Shown here one piece after another: positions 12,701-20,728 of a DNA stretch of 64,000 nt. The notes below the pieces were generated by a model that saw only the letters and a program-made list of their open reading frames with translations, did not search any database and was not told where the DNA came from. The first letter of the stretch is position 1. Every line of letters begins with the position of its first letter. Both the position numbers and the translations under genes were made by a program. Source of the DNA: Sediminicola arcticus (GTDB lineage Bacteria > Bacteroidota > Bacteroidia > Flavobacteriales > Flavobacteriaceae); the NCBI RefSeq assembly GCF_040566695.1, contig NZ_JBEXAE010000001.1:558001-622000 (forward strand). Direction: 5' to 3'.

Positions 12701-15700
12701 TAATTGTTATTATTTTGAAACTGCGGATGCGCCGATCGATACCCCTTCAAATTTGACATACATTTTGGAACCGGTTTCCAATGTTTCTTGTAAAGGAGCT
12801 GCAGATGGATCGATATCTTTTAGTTTTGATAATTATGATGGTGGCGCCACTGCTGTTTCCTATGAAATATTCAATTCACAATCTAACATATCTACAGGTA
12901 TTTCAAACAGTTCTCCAGTAAACCCTCCAGCAGGACCTGTAAGTGTAACAGACTTGGGACCATTGGGACCTGGAATTTACTATATCCTTTTCAAAGAAGT
13001 AGGTGGCGCGTATGCGGATTGTTCTGTGGGTTCAGAACGTTTTACCATTGATGAATCTTCGGTCTTATTGGAACTTACAGCTGCATCTGTAAAAGATGAC
13101 AACTGCCTACCAAATGAGGGTATTATTACCGGTACAGCAACTTACGGCACTTCACCTTATCAATATCAATTCCTGACTCCAGCGGACGCCGCACCAACGG
13201 CATCCAGTCCAGGGTGGATTTCACAGAATTATGCGAACGTAGAATATGGGGACTATATCATTTATGTAAAGGATGCCAATAATTGTATTGTATCGGATGC
13301 CGTAACCAATAATTTGGAACCAGAATCTACCATTTCAATTGACTTGACAACGGCCTGTGCTATTGAAGGTTCATATGAAATTGAAGTGACCTTGGATAAC
13401 GATGGGGTATTTCCTTATTATATGAGTGTAGACGGCGGTGCCTTGGAACCGGTAAACCTAAATGTCTCCGGGGATAGTGTATTGGTTTCCAACTTATCTT
13501 CAGGTACCCATACCATAAGAGTGGTGGATTCAAGTGGTTGTGGAGAAGCAGCTGAAGCAATAACCATCCATCCACCGTTATTCGCTATGGCGACGCTAAC
13601 GGCAGAAGAACAGTGCACCCCTGCAAATAGTGCTGAGGTTACCATTATTACTGACGGTGGATCCAATGATTTTACATTTACCCAAACCAATCCAGTTGGT
13701 CCGACCCAGATAAATGATCCAGTTTTTACTGGATTGACTAGTGGCACTTATGATTTTGATATTTTAGATAATATTACAGGTTGTAGCAAGAGTGTTTCTA
13801 TTACTATTGATGCCCCAACCAACCCTATATTTTCCCTTTCTGAAACAGATGTGAGCTGTTATGGAGGTGCCGATGGAACCATTACGGTAGCATTGGATGC
13901 AGGAAATTTAGATACTCCTTACCAATACAGTTTGGATGGTGGGACTACTACACAAAACTCTAATATCTTTGCCGGCCTTTTAGAAGGAACGTATACAGTA
14001 ACCGTAATTTCTGCGAAAGGATGTACCCATGATGAGACCATAACGGTTAATGAACCATCACAATTGGCAATCACTGCCACTGCCTCGGATTATACCTGTG
14101 ATGATAATGCCAGTACTGTATCTGTAACAATTAATGATGATACTTTTGGTAACCTATCCGGTACAGGCCCTTACTTGTATAGCTTTAACGGCGGTTCTTT
14201 TCAGGGATCCGACACCTATATGGTTGCTTACGGATCTCCAGATGTGAGTGTTATTGTTAAGGATGATAATGGTTGTACAGTTTCTACATCAGTGGCCATA
14301 CCTGCCAGACAAAAGGTAACAGCTACCATAGACCAACTACAGGCTATTAATTGTAGCAATGGTCAAGAGGTTATAGAAATTGTTCCTGCCAATGGTTCTG
14401 GTAACTACACGTATACAGAATTGCCAAGTGGTAATGTAGTTTTGGACCCAACCAATATTATACTAACTGCTCCTGGCAATTATGTGTATGAGGTTTTGGA
14501 TACGACTACGAACTGTTCTGTAATTGTAGAACACAATGTGGCACCATATGACCTTATAGCCGTAACCGCTTCTTTAGTAACAGATGCAACTTGTAGTGAT
14601 AGTTCTGACGGACAAATGCAAATTAACATAGCGGGCTATATAGGAACCTTTGATTATAGAGTTTTGGATAATGCAGGGAATCCTGTGGCAGGAGCCGCTG
14701 GAAGTTCCAATGCGGTATCGGATCCCTTTAATTATGTAATTCTACAAACGTTGCCAGCTGGTATTTATACCGTTGAGGTAACAGAAACACAGAATCCTTT
14801 CTGTATAGAAGGTTCCAATTCTGTGACCATTGATGCTCCAGAAGAGGTTGTAGTTGTTGAGGTAAGCAACACCCCGGACAACTGTAATGAGAATGCCATT
14901 GTTGTGGTACAGGCAAGTGGAGGAAAAGGCCCATATACCTATGCAGTGGTTTTGGATGGCGCCGCCATGCCAGTAACTTTCCCAGAAGACGAAACCTTAA
15001 GTTTGGATTATACCATCGGAGCTAATTGGGATGTGTATGCCCAAGATGCCAATGGTTGTATTTCCCAAGTCTTGGACATTATCATTACCGAGGATACCAG
15101 ACCTGATATTTCATTGGCGATTGTTGATGAGTGTGAAGACGAAGGTAGCTTCTCAATAAATGTAAGTTTGGACGCGATTAATACAGGTGTTGCCCCTTAT
15201 AGAATTAGAATAGTTGGTAATGCTTTCCAAAATATAAATGCTTTCCCATACACTTTTAGTAACCTGTCTTCAGGGTCTTACGATATTGAGGTCTTGGATG
15301 CTAATGGTTGTGGAGAAATAGAATCGATTACCATTAGTCCTGAACTTGAATTTACCGCTACGGTAAATACGCAGCCTACATGTATTGCAAACGATGGGAT
15401 CATTGACTTTGCCGTAACCGGTGGATCTGGAGTTAATACTGTAGAATTATTTGAAGCGGATGGAATTACCCCAACCGGAATTGCTCCAGTTGGAAGCCAA
15501 TTTACTGGTGTGGGCTTTGGCACCTATGTGGTTCGTGTAACGGACAATACTTTAGGAAATCCTGCTAATTGCACCAAGGAAATACAGGTAATTTTGGAAG
15601 AACCTACACTGGTAACCTTACAAACTACCCAAAAAACGGATATTAGCTGTTTTGGTGCTGCCGATGGCACCATAAATGTGAGCTTGGTTGCTCCAAGTGC

Positions 15701-18700
15701 TGGAGTAAATGACAATCCTCCGTATACCTATACCATAGATAACGGAACAGATCCAGCAATTACCCAAAGCACAGGGTTCTTCTCCGGGTTGAATCCAGGG
15801 GTTTACAATATCACAGTAACCTCAAACAGGAACTGTGAGGCCACCGATCAGGTGACTATATTGGAACCAATGCAATTAGTGGCTTCTATAAGTAATGTGA
15901 TCGATTTTGCATGTGATGTCAATAATACTGGGCAAACAGCTTCTTTTGATATTACTGTGGATCCTACTACTGGAACAGGACCTTACTTCTTTAGTATTAA
16001 TGGAGGGGCTTATTTTGAAGGAACAGGAGTTGCCAAGAACAGATACACCTATGTAACCAATGTTGCAGGTAATTTTACAGTGAACGTTAAGGATAACAAA
16101 GGATGCACCATTGTTGCTCCATTGTCACAAACGATAGATCCACTTCCGGTGATCACTGATGTAACGTTTACCCAACAAACGGCAATTACTTGTGCCAATG
16201 ATGAGGTAGTAAGGTTAACAGTGACCGGAGGTTCTGGAGATTTCACCTTTGATTTATTACCTATGGGAACTGCCACGGTTACTCCGGGATCGGGCTTCAA
16301 TACTGCCAACTTTACGTTAACGGCCGTTGGAGATTACACCTTTAGAGTTACGGATAATGTAACGGGATGTTATTATACAACAGCTCCTTATACCATAGCA
16401 CCTTACGATATTATAGATGTTAAGGCAACAGCCATTACTCCAGTAACCTGTTTTGGGGACTCGGATGGTGAATTGAGCCTTCAGGTGAATAATTATTTAG
16501 GGAATTACACCTACGAAGTATTGGATGGAGCCGGGGCTTCTGTAACAGGAGTGATGGCATCAAACACCTCAAGCAACCCAAGGTCAATTTCTGGATTACC
16601 AGCGGGGAACTATACGGTAAGGGTTATCGCAATAGATACACCTTTTTGTGATGATATTACAAATACAGTGACCATTGCTTCACCTAGTGCAGCGTTAAGT
16701 TTATTGGAGATCAACAACACCAATGCAAATTGTAATATTGGTGCACAGGTAAGTGTAAGAGCTAATGGGGGAACCCCAGGTTATACCTATGCTTTTGTGA
16801 CATCTGGGAATGTGCCCGTCTTAGGAGACTATTCAGGTAGCGCAAACGCAACGTTGAATCCTGCGACATACCCTGCAAATTATGATGTTTATGTAATGGA
16901 CTCCAGAGGATGCTTTACGTTTATTACTGTAACAGTAAATGAAGATCCATTGCCAACAGTAACGGTTCCAGCTTATGCAGATAACCAGTGTATTTCAAAT
17001 GGAACTTCATATACTTTCACGGCTACCGGAACGGGTATTGGACCTTTAAGGTATAGCGTTGGAAATGGCTTCCAAACCAGTGCCACGCTTACTGTATCTG
17101 CCCCAGGAAACTATACCGTTTCCGTAAGAGACGCTAATGGCTGTATTGCTACTGCACCAATGGTTATATTGCCTCCTTTAGGAGCAACGCCTCAGGCCAC
17201 AGTGCAACCTTCGTGTGCGCTTAATGATGGTGAAATTACCATTACGGCAGCAGGAGGGTCAGGTAATTATGTTTATGATTTATTGGACAATACAGGGACC
17301 AGTGTTATAGGTGGAACTCCTCAGGCTTCCAATTTGTTTACAGGATTGGCACCAGGCAGCTATACTGCGATTGTTCGCGATAATGGTGGTTCAGGATGTG
17401 ATTTACAGGCAGTTGTTTCTTTGGAAACACCCTCTCCAGTAGTATTTACCTATACACAGGAAGACATTTCCTGTAACGGTGGTGCCGATGGATCTATACA
17501 GGTCATCTTGGATGCTTCCAACACTAACCCGCCTTATATCTTTACAATTTTTGATGGGGTAACTACCTTTACTCAAACTAGCAGTTTGTTTACAGACTTG
17601 GCGGCAGGAACGTATGATATTACGGTTACCTCTGATAGGAACTGTATAGGTGCTCAAACCGTAACTATTACAGAACCATTACCTGTAACAATTAGCGCCA
17701 CAAATACTGAGTTTGCTTGTAATGCAAATAATTCGGTAGCACAAGCAATAATTACGGCCACAGGTTCCAACGGAACTGCACCGTATACGTATAGCATCAA
17801 TGGAGTTAATTTTGTTAATTCCAATACCTTCGCTATCACGGATACCGGCGTGGTACAGAATATTACCGTGACCGTTAAGGATGACAATGGTTGTACCAAT
17901 ACTACCTTGGTCTCCATTAATCCACTGCCAAAAATTACGGCTGTTAATTTCATACAGCAAACAGCGATTACCTGCAGTAATGATGAAACAGTACGCGTTA
18001 ACGTAGCTGGTGGTTCTGGTGATTTTACTTTCGATCTCTTGCCTATAGGAACCTATACGGTGACTCCTGGAGCAGGAAATCAGACAGCAGACTTCACGCT
18101 AACAGCCCTAGGGGACTATGTGTTCAGGGTAACAGATAATGTAACAGGTTGTTATTTCTCGACTTCTCCATATACCATTGCACCTTTCGATGTAATTGAG
18201 GTAGTAGCATCCCCTATAACACCAGTAACCTGTTTCGGAGATTCCGATGGTGTGATGTCCTTACAGGTAAACAATTATGGAGGATCATATACCTATCAGG
18301 TATTCAGATCCAATGGCACGGCGTTGACCGGTATTGTTACATCAAACACCTCAACGAACCCAATAAGTATTACTGGGTTACCGGCAGGCAACTATTATGT
18401 AAATGTTATAGCTACCGGCACACCGTTCTGTGATGATGTTTCAAATACCATTAATATAAAATCACCAAGCAGTCCTCTTCAATTGAATACAGACATTTCT
18501 ATTGAGATAAGCTGTACTGAACCAGGACAAATAACGGCCAACGCATTTGGAGGATGGGGCACATATACTTATGCCATCGCTCAAGGAACACCACCAGCGG
18601 CAGGATCTTTTAGCACTAATAATATTTTTGGCGGACTATCAGCAGGCACCTATGAGATATATGTTAGGGATTTGAACGGATGTGAGGTTTTCTCAACAGA

Positions 18701-20705
18701 AACCTTGGTGCAGCCTACCCAAATTACAGCAACTGCATTAGCAACCGCAACAATTTTATGTGAAGGCGATTTTGGAGGTCAAATAACCACTACGGTTACA
18801 GGTGGGGGAAGACCCGCTCTGGATTCTACTGCGAGATATAACTACATCCTTAACTTTTTGGATCAAGGATTGGTTGGTGCGCCACAAACGTCGAATATCT
18901 TTAACGATCTACCAGCAGGAAACTATTCAGTGACAGTTACAGATAGTTGGAACTGTGATTTTACCACGGCAACCGTATTAATAAACGAACCTTCAAAAGT
19001 GACGGCCTCTTTGGTAATAACGACGTTGAATACCTGTACTGTTGGTGCCGATCTTAGGCTGACAGCCATCGGAGGCACTGCGCCTTATAGCTATAGCACC
19101 TTAGCCTCTGGAGTGTTTACGCCAATGGGCGGAAGTACCGTATCGTTTACCAATATGGCGGTAGGTGCTTATCAATACTTTATTAGGGATGCCAATGGAT
19201 GTATTTCAAACGTATCGAATACGGTAACTGTAGACGCAGTACCGGAACTGGTTATTACACCTCAGACTATTGTTAATGTGGGATGTTATGGGGAGGCCAC
19301 AGGTCTGATCCAAGTAAGGGCCATTGGAGGATTAGGAAACTATTCTTATACCTTATTTGCACAAGATCAGATCACAGTGATTAGACCTGCCCAAAGCAGT
19401 ACTATCTTCAACAATTTGACTGCGGGGACGTATTATATTCAAGTGGACAGTCAGGATTGTATGGATAGGGAACAAGTAGTCATCACTGAAGGAAATGTTT
19501 TGACAGCTAACACCCCAATTGTAAATAATCCAATATGTGCTACTGATTTTGGCAGCATAGAAGTTGGTTTGGTAGGTGGTACCGGTACATATCAGTATGC
19601 TATATCCCCAAACCTGAATCAGTTTAGCACTAAAAATGTGTTTACAGACTTGGTGCCTGGAACCTATACTATCATTGCACAGGATTCTAATGGTTGTTTG
19701 CCATTTATATTTGATCTTGAGATTGTAGCACCACTTCCTGTGGAAGTAACTACTACCTCGGTTCAATCAGAAATTTGTGCCGGTAGCGAAGATGGATCCA
19801 TAGCGATTAATATTACAGGTGGAACAGCACCATATAGTGCGGCCTTCAACTCTAATAATCCATCGGATTTTGTGCCTGGTCAAACATCGTTCACCGATTT
19901 GGGGGCAGGGACCTATGTAATCTTTGTAAAAGATAGTCAAGGCTGTGAAACCAACATCATCGTTGAGATAGAGGAGGGAGTTAATCTAAACGCTGTAATA
20001 GCCCCTGTATACGAGTGTACAGAGGCTATGCCAGAGGCCTCCATTATTCTTACTTTGGAGGATGCATCAGTTTCTGGTGATGTATTATACGCCTTGGATT
20101 CAACGGATCCAGCGGACATGGTATTGGATCCCAACTTTACCAATATTACCCCAGGCCAACATTATATTACGGTTTCCCATGCCAATGGATGTATCAGGAC
20201 CATTAATTTTGAGATTGAACAATACGAACCTTTAATGCTAGTATTGGAACAAAATAACATCAATGAAATAACAGCGGTTGCAACAGGAGGAAGACAAAAT
20301 TATACCTTCTATCTAGGGGATAGGGATAGGGGATCGGATACTACGTTCTTCATTAACAGAACTGACACCTATACGGTAACCGTAGTGGATGAAAATGGCT
20401 GTGAGGTTTCCCAACAGATATTTATAGAATTTATAGATATTGAAATTCCAAATTTCTTTACTCCTGATGGAGACGGGCAAAACGACTTCTGGAAACCAAG
20501 GAATGAAGAATCATGGCCCAACATACTAACCATAATATTTGACCGTTATGGTAGAGAGGTGTACAGAATGAGATTAAATGATCAGGGATGGGATGGTCTC
20601 TACAGAGAAGCAGAGCTACCGACCGGTGATTATTGGTACGTCCTCAAATTGAAGGGAGAAGAAGATGACAGAGAATTTGTAGGACACTTTACCCTATATA
20701 GATAA
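3780..20705 (+). CDS. sprB: SprB-like giant gliding/adhesion protein with T9SS type-B sorting domain
   Basis: 5641 residues in one uninterrupted frame. Signal peptide at 1-23 (ends GFSQ). Residues ~25-385 form an N-terminal beta-rich domain (motif RYAGLYWSATYPS). A DUF11-like domain follows (~386-510, start PEIDVTKNVEDVMGNN). Then about 55 SprB-type modules of ~80 residues run from ~750 to ~5390, each with a Cys near its start and a second in a D-(A/N)-G-C-like turn. The C-terminus (~5555-5641) is a T9SS type-B sorting domain: IPNFFTPDGDGQNDFW, FDRYGREVYR, GWDG and a final HFTLYR. SprB of Flavobacterium johnsoniae (about 6500 residues) is the mobile adhesin moved by the gliding motor; size, modules and the adjacent sprF-like gene match. 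True orthology needs phylogeny, because flavobacteria carry several such adhesins. The start ATG at 3780 is the only one that gives the full signal peptide. Confidence 0.85.
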   Translation: MKVTLFSKIVLAIVILFGYAGFSQEFNNFQVRYQDNIKGDLTFIANNIINRDGGSGTTRPNNAYNNLSTNGNGNAESGGANNYNDYKNMQYIDVDGDTSTFSSSSANLTYPSPECNQIRYAGLYWSATYPSAQGGQSIGTGRQTDFNRVKLKVPGGTYVDITANEVLYDGFTSTDASMRTNSPYACYADVTSILSGLANPQGTYTIANVRSIIGNGVSGGAAAGWTLVVAYENPTVTGKLITTFDGFARVNGANPTVNVNYTGFETIPAGPVKANIGVAALEGDFRISGDQLSIKAASKATFTQLSNATNPADNFFNSNITLNGVSVNNRNPNSTNTLGYDTDFFFLDNPVNATLPNSESAATFRFTSTGDQYYPFFNSFNVEIIEPEIDVTKNVEDVMGNNIANADVTLGQEMFYILKFQNIGNDDAVNFTLKDALPTNVDFLPSGLVLPPPINGQAITYVYDDVNHEIVFTVPNEFVQKGDPQYTIKLKVRVVPDCYRLRDACSNIIQNTAYATYSGSFNNNIITDDPSVSKFDNCGYAVPGATNFLVNLEDCDFTREQYLCGSTATLTAGTGFDTYEWRNQNGTVVGNTQSIVVTQLGTYTVTKTAPAPCLTFDEVIEVVPFSNNVPNPVIPYADIVDTCSNDGSSLPKIFLCGANDERLIETTFTDAISFAWQKLDEGSCSAPASDNCVTTNASCVWNTVATTEDYIATEEGTFRFVVSYENGCSNRFNFKVYENILSPDVIKKDIMCGQPGNITITNVPGSYEYSLDQNDWSSSNTTGVFDIVTPGSYNVYIRQQNVSTNPCIFVVNSIDIFQRNFSVNVTKTDPLCINDKGSISISVNDVDPQYYYELRQGGSLVDSFGPSDDNNYTFASVNIGDYTIVATTDDGCSYSQDVSIASNSTMSASAVVSQNVSCKEGNIQVKGAGGSGQYYYAIWSYINESGVGGPLYNEINDIPASEFQTSVIFDVKIGEQGTYQYVVLDGNNCAAISNPVTIALEEEAEYTVNSTDETCFNANDGTISVNLINDNGYNLEYSIDNVNFFPSSNFSDLSPGDYVLYVRLKKGNRDCDYFYPITIQPAAEITATATLTQNYTCLQNGIISFLGITGGSGSYEYSIDGVTFGATTTYSNLTDGIYSPSIRDTNNPACVISLPQIIIDPLSAPTDLIFSATQITCATPTSNVTLSTSGGSGALTYRMTSPSVKNADSTDGVTATFNGLAVGTYTFEVTDENNCTYTENYTINDITYIAVNGALVNNVSCFGGNDGAIDFNVAGFGTTYQYTINGGTAITGQSSPTINLTGLIAGDYIIVVTDEATACADTATITVNEPSAALGFTFTVSPLTCAANGSVSISASNGWGGYTYQLTQPDASVLGPKASNVFSGLTQTGTYTVSVVDAGGCIVTNTFTITAPVNPTVTLDPTTDLCYSPSTGVSLTATATAGVTPYTYSLNGAPAQNGNVFNNLTPGSYTVVVRDAYGCTATSNTVVVEPQLTVASVLTKELDCSASPDAVIDITINGGYAGYSYQINGGASTAVIGNTITYTTSTDDTFIFTITDSEGCTAQTTVIVDPITTPVAIHNAIDPDCDGATNGSVEIIIDGNFGTPAYQVDFNGMGLSAQTLYTGLGAGTYTYVVEDSKGCTYTDSVTLTTPNPIAADAVLTQPYTCLQDGIIQAQNVMGGTAPYTYSIDGVTFGGSDTFTNLTDGTYTITVRDASGCTFVTNSIIIPALDPPRDIAFSATAPNCPAQTSDVTLTVTGGTGLITYEITAPTAFNNGNSNMFAGLAPDTYTFLVTDANGCAYTETFTISPVTPITITGTLVSNVTCLGAADGVISFDASGFTSTYQYTINGGTPVTNQTATTTTINGLVADDYIIVITDETTLCSDTTTITVSEPATLLTIDAIAVTDPTCSPSGTVSGSVAITVSGGWGGYTYEITDPSGAITFNNTGTFGGLLDTSAPYNVAVTDVNGCAVTSTFTLNPIIAPDLTISANSLCYDASTGLTITATVASGGQAPFQYSVNGGAYQSSNVFSGLAPGTYIVDVIDSKNCTDSETITVNPTLTVNATLVKDMDCTASPDAQIRVSISGGTSTFTYEVLLDGAPFQASTAVPTIPFTYTTGTAGSYEFIISDGSGCTITSNTIIVSSNVPPTAAPVVTEPRCAGSADGSVNLGVTGGTPPYQIVFNGSTPSTQTVYSGLAAGNYNYTITDAKGCQTTGTVTLTDPPALTLTTAVSQDYTCTTGSATIDVTSAGGGTAPYAYSIDGVNFGLGTSFSGLTAGTYTITARDANNCTVTSTETIDPLNAPTDLSFASTAMTCPAEVSNLTVSVTNGNGPFTYELIAPALSYRNNGNDPTFTALTPGTYTFKVTDAKGCTVQESYTVNTIPKVSLLYQLVKNVTCKGDSDGEFAFTVSDFVSTYSYTVTNSFGTIVQFENNIFQTTPIPVIGVAADSYSINVTDDTTTCMASAPAVISEPFLALDFSTTNTDVTCLNNAAITVNATGGWSSYQYQLMDATSTVTIVPYQGNRVFSNVPAGDYTVYVMDANGCVVNKPISISPASAPNLVLNGSSDLCYDADGVSIILDASAGQSPYRYRVNGGAYQLSNIFNGLIPGTYDFDVIDAYGCEAITLQIVVPRRLIVASAVLTKGITCSATTDAVIDVAIDGGYTPYDRYEYSTDGGATFILGGAITGATFSFSTNTAGDYIFRVYDDYGCDAFSNTITVSPTEQPELSVTATDPLCNGDATGMLNITIDRSKGIGPFTTEVIEIGTPTNYGNQTAGLPAGNYEVTITDSKGCASNPFAITIGQPDPIAYDYSVTPIQCDAGGIVNGAITVENLTGGTAEFSYFLTGNNGYSQQYDTTSGGEDHTFTILEFGIYEIDVVDANGCSLRKTDIIASPPDDLDIDVSAITADCTAGGTASVSVSPTSGGSGNYEFAILDSYSTPYATSYQAPDVPSGDTATFTGLIPGVTYTFVVRDITNNCYYFETADAPIDTPSNLTYILEPVSNVSCKGAADGSISFSFDNYDGGATAVSYEIFNSQSNISTGISNSSPVNPPAGPVSVTDLGPLGPGIYYILFKEVGGAYADCSVGSERFTIDESSVLLELTAASVKDDNCLPNEGIITGTATYGTSPYQYQFLTPADAAPTASSPGWISQNYANVEYGDYIIYVKDANNCIVSDAVTNNLEPESTISIDLTTACAIEGSYEIEVTLDNDGVFPYYMSVDGGALEPVNLNVSGDSVLVSNLSSGTHTIRVVDSSGCGEAAEAITIHPPLFAMATLTAEEQCTPANSAEVTIITDGGSNDFTFTQTNPVGPTQINDPVFTGLTSGTYDFDILDNITGCSKSVSITIDAPTNPIFSLSETDVSCYGGADGTITVALDAGNLDTPYQYSLDGGTTTQNSNIFAGLLEGTYTVTVISAKGCTHDETITVNEPSQLAITATASDYTCDDNASTVSVTINDDTFGNLSGTGPYLYSFNGGSFQGSDTYMVAYGSPDVSVIVKDDNGCTVSTSVAIPARQKVTATIDQLQAINCSNGQEVIEIVPANGSGNYTYTELPSGNVVLDPTNIILTAPGNYVYEVLDTTTNCSVIVEHNVAPYDLIAVTASLVTDATCSDSSDGQMQINIAGYIGTFDYRVLDNAGNPVAGAAGSSNAVSDPFNYVILQTLPAGIYTVEVTETQNPFCIEGSNSVTIDAPEEVVVVEVSNTPDNCNENAIVVVQASGGKGPYTYAVVLDGAAMPVTFPEDETLSLDYTIGANWDVYAQDANGCISQVLDIIITEDTRPDISLAIVDECEDEGSFSINVSLDAINTGVAPYRIRIVGNAFQNINAFPYTFSNLSSGSYDIEVLDANGCGEIESITISPELEFTATVNTQPTCIANDGIIDFAVTGGSGVNTVELFEADGITPTGIAPVGSQFTGVGFGTYVVRVTDNTLGNPANCTKEIQVILEEPTLVTLQTTQKTDISCFGAADGTINVSLVAPSAGVNDNPPYTYTIDNGTDPAITQSTGFFSGLNPGVYNITVTSNRNCEATDQVTILEPMQLVASISNVIDFACDVNNTGQTASFDITVDPTTGTGPYFFSINGGAYFEGTGVAKNRYTYVTNVAGNFTVNVKDNKGCTIVAPLSQTIDPLPVITDVTFTQQTAITCANDEVVRLTVTGGSGDFTFDLLPMGTATVTPGSGFNTANFTLTAVGDYTFRVTDNVTGCYYTTAPYTIAPYDIIDVKATAITPVTCFGDSDGELSLQVNNYLGNYTYEVLDGAGASVTGVMASNTSSNPRSISGLPAGNYTVRVIAIDTPFCDDITNTVTIASPSAALSLLEINNTNANCNIGAQVSVRANGGTPGYTYAFVTSGNVPVLGDYSGSANATLNPATYPANYDVYVMDSRGCFTFITVTVNEDPLPTVTVPAYADNQCISNGTSYTFTATGTGIGPLRYSVGNGFQTSATLTVSAPGNYTVSVRDANGCIATAPMVILPPLGATPQATVQPSCALNDGEITITAAGGSGNYVYDLLDNTGTSVIGGTPQASNLFTGLAPGSYTAIVRDNGGSGCDLQAVVSLETPSPVVFTYTQEDISCNGGADGSIQVILDASNTNPPYIFTIFDGVTTFTQTSSLFTDLAAGTYDITVTSDRNCIGAQTVTITEPLPVTISATNTEFACNANNSVAQAIITATGSNGTAPYTYSINGVNFVNSNTFAITDTGVVQNITVTVKDDNGCTNTTLVSINPLPKITAVNFIQQTAITCSNDETVRVNVAGGSGDFTFDLLPIGTYTVTPGAGNQTADFTLTALGDYVFRVTDNVTGCYFSTSPYTIAPFDVIEVVASPITPVTCFGDSDGVMSLQVNNYGGSYTYQVFRSNGTALTGIVTSNTSTNPISITGLPAGNYYVNVIATGTPFCDDVSNTINIKSPSSPLQLNTDISIEISCTEPGQITANAFGGWGTYTYAIAQGTPPAAGSFSTNNIFGGLSAGTYEIYVRDLNGCEVFSTETLVQPTQITATALATATILCEGDFGGQITTTVTGGGRPALDSTARYNYILNFLDQGLVGAPQTSNIFNDLPAGNYSVTVTDSWNCDFTTATVLINEPSKVTASLVITTLNTCTVGADLRLTAIGGTAPYSYSTLASGVFTPMGGSTVSFTNMAVGAYQYFIRDANGCISNVSNTVTVDAVPELVITPQTIVNVGCYGEATGLIQVRAIGGLGNYSYTLFAQDQITVIRPAQSSTIFNNLTAGTYYIQVDSQDCMDREQVVITEGNVLTANTPIVNNPICATDFGSIEVGLVGGTGTYQYAISPNLNQFSTKNVFTDLVPGTYTIIAQDSNGCLPFIFDLEIVAPLPVEVTTTSVQSEICAGSEDGSIAINITGGTAPYSAAFNSNNPSDFVPGQTSFTDLGAGTYVIFVKDSQGCETNIIVEIEEGVNLNAVIAPVYECTEAMPEASIILTLEDASVSGDVLYALDSTDPADMVLDPNFTNITPGQHYITVSHANGCIRTINFEIEQYEPLMLVLEQNNINEITAVATGGRQNYTFYLGDRDRGSDTTFFINRTDTYTVTVVDENGCEVSQQIFIEFIDIEIPNFFTPDGDGQNDFWKPRNEESWPNILTIIFDRYGREVYRMRLNDQGWDGLYREAELPTGDYWYVLKLKGEEDDREFVGHFTLYR
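6020..19950 (+). repeat. Higher-order tandem repeat of SprB modules, seven-module period
   Basis: The ~80-residue modules fall into seven recognisable subtypes that recur in fixed order. One subtype (N-V-(S/T)-C then (G/S)-x-x-D-G) recurs near 7540, 9226, 10941, 12772, 14571, 16432 and 18213, spacings of about 1.69-1.86 kb. Other subtypes keep register: Y-T-C near 7054, 8757, 10464 and 14083; GGWG(G)Y near 7850, 9550 and 11270; LCYD/LCYS near 8050, 9750 and 11480. The copies at 16165-16700 and 17945-18480 are especially similar at protein level. This points to growth by duplication of whole seven-module blocks. Confidence 0.8.
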
Positions 20706-20728
20706 AAAGACTTAACCTAAGTAGAATT

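Noticed and set aside
6020..19950. CRISPR array or DNA satellite as the cause of the periodicity
   Set aside because: The period is 1.7-1.9 kb with coding-level similarity, intact frame and diverged DNA; it is protein module duplication.
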